This document shows, in pieces, positions 22,497-31,460 of a DNA stretch of 64,000 nt (position 1 is its first letter; each line of letters begins with the position of its first letter). Source of the DNA: Raphanus sativus. Its lineage: Eukaryota; Streptophyta; Magnoliopsida; Brassicales; Brassicaceae. The notes under the pieces were generated by a model. The model had not been told where the DNA came from. It did no database searches and was given only the letters and a program-made list of their open reading frames with translations. The stretch is from the NCBI RefSeq assembly GCF_000801105.2, contig NC_079513.1, positions 24,892,273 through 24,956,272 of the forward strand, read 5' to 3'. Position numbers and translations under genes: made by a program.

Positions 22497-23336
22497 CTAC
22501 TGAAGCTTAAACATAAAATAGAGAATAGTGACTACAAGCTTTGAGTAGAACTTGCAAAAGAATAATTTTAAATCTTCGAAAATAATGATTTTAGGTTTAG
22601 TTTTCTTTTTTTTTTGTCAATAATATTTCTGGTTGTCAGACTTATTTCAATACATACTATTTTTTATTACTTCTGGTAAAATTTAGTTTTTGGTAAAATT
22701 TAGTTTTTGGTAAAATTTAGAGAAACAAAACCCAGATATTGTTTAGGTTTTGGTAAATCAAAAATTATCTATCCTTTTTATCAACAATTCTAATTTATCA
22801 AAAGTTTTATAAATTTCAAATATATACAACATTTACTTACCACAAATAATATTTAAAACCTTTTTACAAAATAAAAAACAAATAATATTTAAATAATACA
22901 ATCCCAGAGTATCATGGGAAGTGAGCTAGTAGAATATTATTATGATATTATACCATATTTTTGGCCAACATTAACTAAGATATTATACAATCTTTTTGGA
23001 TTAACAACATGCAGATTTATAGATTTATATACTTAATCGATTATCAACAATTTTAGTAATGATTCTTTCTATATTTTGTTTGTATATGCTATAAAAGTAT
23101 TCATTGTAAACTTCTATATAAACTCTCGGTAGTTTCATTTTAAAGCCATCCAAAACTAAAACAATATTCATTTTTTTTTCAATTCACATCGATCCAAAGA
23201 AAATTAAAAATCTCACAGTTTTGTTGCTATAGTTTTCTTTTCAAGCTGTGTCACATCTCAATTTCTTGACCCAAAAAATGAAGAAGAACTCAAATGGTCG
23301 AGTTACACTAAAGCAGAGCTCAAATGGCCGAGTTAC

Positions 23337-24725
23337 TGTTGTGGGCACAGGGTCAGGCAGTCCGGAATATGGAACTGAGGTTTAGTCCAATAGTTCGGAT
23401 TGGTACCTGAAACAAAGAGTGAACCTTTTTATGAGTTTTATAAATTTATGATGCAAACAGAAGCAAACATGAATATGAATCAGAATGATAATAAGAATAA
23501 AAGCAAATAGAAAAGGGATAGATTGATGGAGATGGGATCTTTGTTGCTGGACTGAAGTCACTCTCAACAAGATCAATGGATGGAAGATGGATAGATATGG
23601 GATTTGCTTGCTGGACTGAAGTCTCTCTCAAGGCAAATCAGTAGATGTAAATGATGGGGGGATTGAGGACGCCACAAAGCTCTGTGTAAGGATGCTTTGA
23701 TAAGTCAGGTTGCTCAAGAGCTGCTTCTCACAACACTCAAAAGACTTAGATAATAGTTTTAAGAAAAAACTAGAAAAACTGCATATTCATTCATAAAATT
23801 CAAGGGTGATTATTACAAGACAACTACTGAGCTTATATAGGCTCGACCTTGGGCCTCTCTAACAGTCTAAAAATGACAAAAGGAAAGAAAATAAATCGAA
23901 ACATAAGTCTTGGAAGCAAAGGCTTTGATGGCTCCATAGAATCTTGCCTTTAGCTTGATTTGTGTCTTCAATGGGGAAACTTGGATGATCTTGTACCTGG
24001 ACAGCTTCTGGACGTGGCCATGATCTTGAAGTCTTCCTGATATGTCTCTGAATGTCTTTAATGTAGAATATGGCCGTTGGTCTTGAAGGATTTCAAGAAG
24101 AAACTCATTGAAACCATTTAGTGTCCATGCTGCCAAAAATGGAAGGTTTGTGCAAATGAAGATCCTCCTGATCTCCTGGGTGCTGGTGCAGCTGAGGACG
24201 TCTTGGATGTCTTCTGGATGGTTAAGATGATCTCCTGGCTTCCATAAATAAGTCTGGTTTGGATCAAATCGAATTGGTTGGCAACTTTCCCAAAATAATG
24301 TCGGTTTGATCGGTTTTGGGAAATTGATTGTATCTTGGTATTCTCTGAACCAATTCGCCTGATTCTGGACTCTCTGGATAGATAATAATTCCCTCTTGAA
24401 ACCCATGATTGATTCTGGAAAGGGCCGCTTCATGGTTTGGCTGAAATCATCTTCTAAAGGCTGATACTCGCGACTGGATGGGCTGGAGAACCTCCAGTTT
24501 GTAAAATCCATAACTCCTTGGTCCGGAAAGAGTTTCTGGAAATTCCAATTGGGCTGGACTCCTTCTTGAGTGTAGAATCTACTAAAATTTGTTTCACTCC
24601 AAAACTCGTTTTGGTTGTCGAGATATACGCCGTGGACTGGACCTATGTCGCTGGTACCTCCAAAGTGGCCGGTTTGGACTGCTTGGTTGACCTCTGGTTC
24701 AACCACTGGTTTGATGACCACATCA
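23337..24725 (-). repeat. 3' LTR of the Gag-only element (contains ORF 3' end)
   Basis: 1389 bp. It encodes roughly the last 290 codons of the Gag ORF, whose stop is at 23867. A TATA box (TATATAA, plus 23833-23839) lies ~30 bp beyond the stop, so the coding part belongs to U3. Confidence 0.92.
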
Positions 24726-26707
24726 TCCCCTCCCCCTTGTGAAGGTTTTGACCTCAAAACTGGATAACCTGATACACCACAATAGAGCAAGTCAGGTTTC
24801 ATTCTCCTTTGGGAGTTTAGAACTTTACCTTGATACAATTTTGGTTTGGTAATGGATTGTGCATCTGGTGGCTCTTCTTTAAAAATATGGGAAATGATCA
24901 CGCCTCTGGCCTGGATAGTGTCATTTCTTCTCTTCTGGAGTTGATGGTACTTCACAATAGTGGTAACCTCATGGTTGATCATCTTTGGGACTGATTCTCC
25001 AAGTAATAAAAGATTATCCGGTGGGATTTCTTTTAAGCTTTCTTCTTTGCAACCTGAAAAATTCTCAACATTCTGGACAAAGACAAAGTGAATTATATCT
25101 GATACTGGAGTTTCATAAACAGAATGTGATATGGTCGAATTTACCATAGGTGCATCAGCATGATGAAGAATTAAATTCTTCTTTGGACAGCTTTGGATTG
25201 ATGGCTGCCTTTCTTGCACCCTTTTATCTTGTTGGGTGTGATATCCTTCTTGTCTTGTATCTGAAAAACAATTTCTTGGCAAAGACAAATGCATTATATC
25301 TGTGGTTGAAGATTTAAAAACAGAATATTTAAAGTTCATACTTACTTTGATTGCATCAAAAAGTTGAAGTATGATTTTCTCTTTGTTGCCAGCTTCTCCT
25401 TCATTCTGTTTTGCACATGTAATGCTGATGGTGTGCCTTTCTAGGGACGTGGGATCTCTTCCTCTAGGCTCTCTTTGTTTTCTTATTCCTGGATCAAAAT
25501 TCCTTGGCAAAAACAAGTGCATTATATCAGAATTTTGAACCAATAAATCAGATTGAATAAAACTATCACCTTTTATAGATAAATCTGTTTTCTTTTCTAG
25601 TGATGTTTCTTTTAATGCTTGCTTAGTGGGGCAAGTCACAGCAAAGTGTCCTCTTTTATGACATCTATAACATGTCTGATCTTTTAAATTTTTAAAGTTA
25701 GAAGACTTACCTTGGTTAGATGCCTCTTCTTTCTTTGGGTTTGGAATCTCTTTATTCTTTGGACATAAATCATGGACAACTTTTGATTCCAATAAGGATG
25801 TGGTGTTCGGATATTTCTGGATTTCAAGACCTGTCTTAATATCCTTGGACAAAGACAAGTGACTCATACCAGTGGGAGATGATATATAAAACAATTTATC
25901 AAGTATAGGACTTACCATAGCCTTTGCTTGAAGTACTGGTTTGTTAAGCTCTTTTTTGGGTCTGCTCAAGGTGTCTTGGCTGACGTTTTTACTCACCTCC
26001 ATAACCTTTAGGATGTCACTTTTCTGGCCTAAGCAATGGACAATGGCGTGCCCCTGGTTTGGCTGAAAGTTGGTTTGTTGAGGCAAGCTTCCTTGACCCT
26101 CTTTTTGGACAGCTTCTCTTGCTTCTTGGGAACCATGAGTTGGATACCTCCTTGGGTACTGCTCCTTGATCTGAGATCTTGTATAACCTGGTGCAAACTC
26201 ATACCTCATGGCTTTCTTAAGTGCTCCCCACGTTTTGATAGTTGGCTCCTTGTAAAACCATCTATCATCTACTTCTTGAACCCACCATTTAAAGGCATCT
26301 CCTTTTAGATGATCAATGGCATAAGCTAGCTTTTCTTCCTTCAAGATGTTGTTGTAGTGAAACCATTCATCAAGGTTCCTCTCCCATCTAAGATAACATC
26401 TTTTTCCTGAAAAATTAAAGAGTTCAATTTTATCAGCAAAAGAGTTATAATCAAACCGAGAATTAACAACATGATGGTTGTGGGTTTTAGAAATTGGAGT
26501 TTGATTGATCCTTGAAGGATCTGGTGGCTTGGGCTCGACATAGACAGCCTCTGGTGCATCTCCAAATCTTCTTTCTCCTGGCTGTGGACGTTGGCCTTGT
26601 GCCTTTCTTCTTTTCCTCAACTGAGTAATCTGTTCAACCTCTTGCAAAGCTGTCAAATGTTGGGTCTTCTTTGCCATCTGACTTTGGCTGTGTGTTTCTC
26701 CTAGCAT
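23867..26707 (-). CDS. Gag-like polyprotein of the non-autonomous retroelement, 946 aa
   Basis: One uninterrupted frame. Residues ~85-180 form a retrotransposon Gag domain (LFNFSGKRCYLRWERNLDEW, DHLKGDAFKWW, LKKAMRYEFAPGYTRSQIKE). A CCHC zinc knuckle CYRCHKRGHFAVTC lies near residue 350. A motif of the form (S/T)D-I-M-H-L-x-L-P-R-N recurs about four times between ~280 and ~560 (TGMSHLSLSKDI, SDIMHLFLPRNF, TDIMHLSLPRNC, SDIIHFVFVQNV). Around residue 660 the frame passes through the polypurine tract (KPSQGGGDDVV) into the LTR. The final ~285 residues (from VVIKPVVEPEV) are LTR-encoded and match no domain I know. It is much longer than a simple Gag; the C-terminal part is an unknown module. No enzyme motifs are present. 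Confidence 0.88.
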   Translation of the reverse strand: MLGETHSQSQMAKKTQHLTALQEVEQITQLRKRRKAQGQRPQPGERRFGDAPEAVYVEPKPPDPSRINQTPISKTHNHHVVNSRFDYNSFADKIELFNFSGKRCYLRWERNLDEWFHYNNILKEEKLAYAIDHLKGDAFKWWVQEVDDRWFYKEPTIKTWGALKKAMRYEFAPGYTRSQIKEQYPRRYPTHGSQEAREAVQKEGQGSLPQQTNFQPNQGHAIVHCLGQKSDILKVMEVSKNVSQDTLSRPKKELNKPVLQAKAMVSPILDKLFYISSPTGMSHLSLSKDIKTGLEIQKYPNTTSLLESKVVHDLCPKNKEIPNPKKEEASNQGKSSNFKNLKDQTCYRCHKRGHFAVTCPTKQALKETSLEKKTDLSIKGDSFIQSDLLVQNSDIMHLFLPRNFDPGIRKQREPRGRDPTSLERHTISITCAKQNEGEAGNKEKIILQLFDAIKVSMNFKYSVFKSSTTDIMHLSLPRNCFSDTRQEGYHTQQDKRVQERQPSIQSCPKKNLILHHADAPMVNSTISHSVYETPVSDIIHFVFVQNVENFSGCKEESLKEIPPDNLLLLGESVPKMINHEVTTIVKYHQLQKRRNDTIQARGVIISHIFKEEPPDAQSITKPKLYQGKVLNSQRRMKPDLLYCGVSGYPVLRSKPSQGGGDDVVIKPVVEPEVNQAVQTGHFGGTSDIGPVHGVYLDNQNEFWSETNFSRFYTQEGVQPNWNFQKLFPDQGVMDFTNWRFSSPSSREYQPLEDDFSQTMKRPFPESIMGFKRELLSIQRVQNQANWFREYQDTINFPKPIKPTLFWESCQPIRFDPNQTYLWKPGDHLNHPEDIQDVLSCTSTQEIRRIFICTNLPFLAAWTLNGFNEFLLEILQDQRPYSTLKTFRDISGRLQDHGHVQKLSRYKIIQVSPLKTQIKLKARFYGAIKAFASKTYVSIYFLSFCHF

Positions 26708-27274
26708 GGCTTCCTGAAACCACTTTCAAAGATCAAGTGAAGGTATGGGAAGTTCTGGTTTAATCAAGAAGAAACCAATTGCAATCTATTAAAAATTAAA
26801 CCGAGAAAAATATGGCAATGTAAACCGAAATGAAATAAAATATGCAAAAATGATTTTTCTTTTGGTTTTATGGATGCAAACTCGAAATAAAACAAATATG
26901 AAATGATAATAATACTATGACAAAGAAAATTAAATGCAAACTAACAATAATTTTTTTTAAATGCAAGATTCAAATAAGAAACAAATATGGAATGCAGATT
27001 TTTTTTTTACCTTTTTAAAAAAAAATGGAAACAAATAGCTAAATGAATGCAAACAAATTTTTCTTTTGTTTTTATGATTGAAATGAATCAAACTAAACAA
27101 CTGGTCGTCTCCTACCTCACACTTTTTATGGTTTTCAATTTTATGATGAACAAAGAACACAAAATGCAAAAACTGTTTTTTTTTTTTGATTTAAGATGAA
27201 AACAAATGCAAGCAAATGAATGATGCAAGGATAGAATGGACCTGATTCAGGAGCTTTGAGCTCTGATACCAAAA
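26708..27274 (-). other. Leader region between primer-binding site and Gag ATG
   Basis: An A/T-rich untranslated leader of ~570 bp with the tRNA-Met primer-binding site at its 5' end (plus ~27258-27271). In retroelements this stretch usually carries the packaging signal. No significant frame. Confidence 0.7.
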
Positions 27275-28664
27275 TGTTGTGGGCACAGGGTCAGGCAGTC
27301 CGGAATATGGAACTGAGGTTTAGTCCAATAGTTCGGATTGGTACCTGAAACAAAGAGTGAACCTTTTTATGAGTTTTATAAGTTTATGATGCAAACAGAA
27401 GCAAACATGAATATGAATCAGAATGATAATAAGAATAAAAGCAAATAGAAAAGGGATAGATTGATGGAGATGGGATCTTTGTTGCTGGACTGAAGTCACT
27501 CTCAACAAGATCAATGGATGGAAGATGGATAGATATGGGATTTGCTTGCTGGACTGAAGTCTCTCTCAAGGCAAATCAGTAGATGTAAATGATGGGGGGA
27601 TTGAGGACGCCACAAAGCTCTGTGTAAGGATGCTTTGATAAGTCAGGTTGCTCAAGAGCTGCTTCTCACAACACTCAAAAGACTTAGATAATAGTTTTAA
27701 GAAAAAACTAGAAAAACTGCATATTCATTCATAAAATTCAAGGGTGATTATTACAAAGACAACTACTGAGCTTATATAGGCTCGACCTTGGGCCTCTCTA
27801 ACAGTCTAAAAATGACAAAAGGAAAGAAAATAAATCGAAACATAAGTCTTGGAAGCAAAGGCTTTGATGGCTCCATGGAATCTTGCCTTTAGCTTGATTT
27901 GTGTCTTCAATGGGGAAACTTGGATGATCTTGTACCTGGACAGCTTCTGGACGTGGCCATGATCTTGAAGTCTTCCTGATATGTCTCTGAATGTCTTTAA
28001 TGTAGAATATGGCCGTTGGTCTTGAAGGATTTCAAGAAGAAACTCATTGAAACCATTTAGTGTCCATGCTGCCAAAAATGGAAGGTTTGTGCAAATGAAG
28101 ATCCTCCTGATCTCCTGGGTGCTGGTGCAGCTGAGGACGTCTTGGATGTCTTCTGGATGGTTAAGATGATCTCCTGGCTTCCATAAATAAGTCTGGTTTG
28201 GATCAAATCGAATTGGTTGGCAACTTTCCCAAAATAATGTCGGTTTGATCGGTTTTGGGAAATTGATTGTATCTTGGTATTCCCTGAACCAATTCGCCTG
28301 ATTCTGGACTCTCTGGATAGATAATAATTCCCTCTTGAAACCCATGATTGATTCTGGAAAGGGCCGCTTCATGGTTTGGCTGAAATCATCTTCTAAAGGC
28401 TGATACTCGCGACTGGATGGGCTGGAGAACCTCCAGTTTGTAAAATCCATAACTCCTTGGTCCGGAAAGAGTTTCTGGAAATTCCAATTGGGCTGGACTC
28501 CTTCTTGAGTGTAGAATCTACTAAAATTTGTTTCACTCCAAAACTCGTTTTGGTTGTCGAGATATACGCCGTGGACTGGACCTATGTCGCTGGTACCTCC
28601 AAAGTGGCCGGTTTGGACTGCTTGGTTGACCTCTGGTTCAACCACTGGTTTGATGACCACATCA
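27275..28664 (-). repeat. 5' LTR of the Gag-only element
   Basis: 1390 bp, 99.7% identical to the other LTR. TATA box at plus 27772-27778. It carries a second copy of the Gag C-terminal coding segment, which here has no element start codon. Confidence 0.92.
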
Positions 28665-28930
28665 GTTACGCTAAAGCACCCTCGGCTATCCACATACACA
28701 ACCCAAATTTGAAATTAAAGGAGTGCTTTTCCATTTACAAGATGGTAACAAAATGTTTGATGAAGACGTTAACCAAAAAAACAACTGTTGGTTCTGAATG
28801 TTGCGCCACAATCAAGGAGTTGAATGAAAATTGTAAACATACAGTTTTCCGATCGGTCCGTAACCCTTTCGTTATTAACTATGTTAAGAAACATTGCAGC
28901 CACGACGCTACTGCTCCTACTCCGGCTTAG

Positions 28931-30712
28931 AGTTTATTTGAGAAATATCATAAATAAATCTCTTGTATCGATCAAAAGAGTTTACTACTATATTGTGTAA
29001 CTTTTTATTGTTTGCTTATTGTTGACGCTATCAATTATACAAATTCGATAATAATAAGACTGTTTTTATTTGAAGACAATCAGCAACTCTATTATAAGCC
29101 AAATATTATGTATTTACTAGACTCACTAATCCTATTCGTAATGGAGGACAAACTAATAACAAAAACACATGAACTTTATTCAAAATGTCGCAATAATATC
29201 AAAAGATATTTTAATCAAACGAAATTTTAATTTTTCAACAACACCAAAGTAAAAACCTTCAAATCTTTGAATTAGTGAAATGCATTATTGATAAAGCATG
29301 TAGTCCAAACATTTTCATTATATTATTCTGTTAACAGATACCATTTGTTTTCTACTGAAGCTTAAACATAAAGTAGAGAATAGTGACTACAAGCTTTGAG
29401 TTGAACTTGTAAAAGAATAATTTTAAATCTTCGAAAATAATGATTTTAGGTTTAGTTTTCGTTTTTTTTTTTGTCGCTATAATATCTTTGGTTGTCAGCT
29501 TTATTTCAATACATACTATTTTTTATTATTTTTGGTAAATTTTAGTTTTTTTATACGAAACAAATATAATCAGAATCATTTATCAGAAGATTATTTTGAA
29601 TTATGATAACTATTTAACAGAAAAGCAGAACATTATTTTGCATTAATGATAACTCTGGCTTTTTTAGGGGTTTATGTCATGAGTTTATAGTTATCTTTTT
29701 AGACTTAATTTGTGAGCCTTATCCTAATTTTTGATATTTTTAATTTGGGATAATATTGTGAAAATGAGAATATCCTGATAGGCGATGTTAATTTGCTGTT
29801 TTTTCCTCATTATACGGTGACCATTTTATATCAATAAAAATATTTTTGTTTATTTGTCATACCCTCTATTGTTTTAAATAATTTTCTTATTTGTCGAATT
29901 CTTATAGATTTTAATTGAGGGATCATCAATTCAAATTTATCATATTATTTTAACTTAATTAGATAAGTAGAAATTAGAATTGGGATAGAAATTTAAATCA
30001 GTGATTTTGCCTATTTGTCATATTCTTTATAATTTTAAATATTTTTTATTTTTATATTCTTATGGTTTTGATTGAGGAGTCATCAATTGAAATTTATCAT
30101 ATTATTTAGTTAAATAAATAAGTATAATTAAATATTAGGATAGAAATCTAAATATTTTGCTTGACCCAGTCTTTAAAATTATTTTTGTTATATGATATGT
30201 TTGATGAATATGTAAAAAAATTTAATATAATTTAGTAAAAATTTAATGTTATTCTTACATTATAAACCAATCAAAATTATCTATCTTTTTATCAACAAAT
30301 TTAATTTATCAAAAGTATTATAGATTTCAAATATATACAAAACTTACTTATCACAAATAATATTTAAAGCCCTTTTACAAAGAAAAAACAAATAATATTT
30401 AATGATATTATTCCAACGTATCATGGGCAGCTATCTAGTAGAATATTATTATGATATTATACCATATTTTGGCTACATTAACATATTATACATTTTTCGC
30501 TTAACACATGCAGATTTTATAGATTTATGTCCTTAATTGAATATAAACAATTTTAGTCATGATTCCTTCTATATTTTGTTTGTATATGCTATAAAAGTAT
30601 TCATTTTAACGTTCTATATAAACCCTGGCATAGTTTCATCTTAAAGCCATCCAAAACTAAAAGAAAACTAATTTTTTTCTCAGTTTCACATCGACAAAGA
30701 ATTCAAAAAAGG
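28931..30712. other. 3' flank of unit 3 and long 5' flank of unit 4
   Basis: AT-rich repeat-unit sequence. 29960-30270 matches the outer flank of unit 1. No gene is supported; the 72-codon frame at 29012-29230 is spurious. Confidence 0.6.
29331..29351 (-). pseudogene. Relic of GAD 3' end, unit 3/4 junction
   Basis: Third copy of the 21-bp GAD tail joined at TTTGTTTT to the unit left border, as at the other two junctions. Confidence 0.85.
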
Positions 30713-31460
30713 ATGAAGAATCTTACACTTTTTGTTGCTATAATTCTCTTTTCAAGCTGTGTCACATCTCAATTCATTAATCCAATAGATGACAGAGAGC
30801 TACGTTCAGGCACCCTTAGCTATCCACAAACACAGCCCAAATCGGGAAATAAAGGAGTGCTTTTCTAGTTGCAATATGGTAACAAATTGTTTGATGAAAA
30901 CGTTAACAAAAAAATAACCGTTGGTTCTGAATGTTGCGCCACGATCAAGAAGTTGAATGAAAATTGTAAGTATGCAGTTGTCAGGTCGTTTTGTAACCCT
31001 TTCGTTAACAACTATGTTAAAAACATTGATCTAGCCATGATACTACTCTCCTAGTCCGGCTCAAAATTTATTTGAAAAATATCATAAATAAATCTTTTAT
31101 ATCGATCAAAAGAGTTTATTACTACGTTGTGTAACTTTTCTTTTGCTTATTGTTGCACATTATAAAAGTTCAGTTATAATAAGATTGTGTTTATTGGAAG
31201 ATAATTAGCAATTCTATTATAAGCCAAATATTATGCATTTACTAGACTCACTAAACCTATTTATAATGGATGACAAACTAATAACAAAACACACAAACTT
31301 TATTCAAATTGTCGCAATAATATCAAAGATATTAGTCAAACGAAATATTAATTGTCCAACAACAGAAAAGTAAAAACCTTCAAATCTACGAATTAATGAA
31401 AATGCATTATTGAAACAGTCCAAACATTTTCATTATATAATATTCAGTTAACAGATACCA
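29344..31460 (+). repeat. ECA1-like tandem unit 4 (adjacent to GAD)
   Basis: About 2.1 kb. It runs directly into the intact GAD 3' end at 31448, so this is the unit still in its original setting. It contains pseudogene copy 4. Confidence 0.75.
30713..31063 (+). pseudogene. ECA1-like copy 4, frameshifted pseudogene
   Basis: ATG and signal peptide are intact (MKNLTLFVAIILFSSCVTSQ). A deletion after DDRELR removes the WSGYAK region and shifts the frame, giving an early stop within what was GVLF/KECF. Downstream, KITVGSECCATIKKLNENC is readable in another frame from 30869, and the end is garbled with the old stop lost. The TATA box at 30615-30622 persists. It retains the extra Cys seen in copy 2 (SSC). 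It cannot encode the secreted protein. Confidence 0.88.

Larger units (their letters stand above)
23337..28664 (-). mobile_element. Non-autonomous Gag-only LTR retroelement (TR-GAG-like), 5328 bp
   Basis: Complete element on the minus strand. LTRs are 23337-24725 (3', 1389 bp) and 27275-28664 (5', 1390 bp). They differ by three substitutions and one indel and have TG...CA ends. The 5-bp target duplication GTTAC is at 23332-23336 and 28665-28669. Next to the 5' LTR, the minus strand reads TGGTATCAGAGCTC (plus ~27258-27271), a primer-binding site for initiator tRNA-Met. Next to the 3' LTR is the polypurine tract CAAGGGGGAGGGGA (plus 24726-24739). The interior encodes one Gag-like protein only: no protease, RT, RNase H or integrase. 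This fits the class described as terminal-repeat retrotransposons with a GAG domain, which must borrow enzymes from an autonomous partner. Confidence 0.93.
23203..28930 (+). pseudogene. ECA1-like copy 3, pseudogene split by the retroelement
   Basis: The 5' part (23203-23336) has ATT in place of the start ATG, a one-base deletion in the signal-peptide codons, and a ~30-bp local duplication (CTCAAATGG...GAGTTAC twice). The 3' part (28665-28930) keeps an open frame for KECFSIYKMVTKC, SECC, ENC and KHC, ending in TAG. The retroelement sits between them with GTTAC on both sides. The start-codon loss and deletion would already have killed the gene; whether they came before the insertion cannot be told. 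It carries Tyr at the variable Cys position, like copy 1. Confidence 0.85.
22489..29343 (+). repeat. ECA1-like tandem unit 3, interrupted by a retroelement
   Basis: After removal of the 5328-bp element and one 5-bp duplication, the unit is about 1.52 kb, matching units 1 and 2. Confidence 0.8.

Noticed and set aside
24518..24742. Plus-strand 74-codon frame in the LTR
   Set aside because: It is the antisense shadow of the Gag C-terminal coding region.
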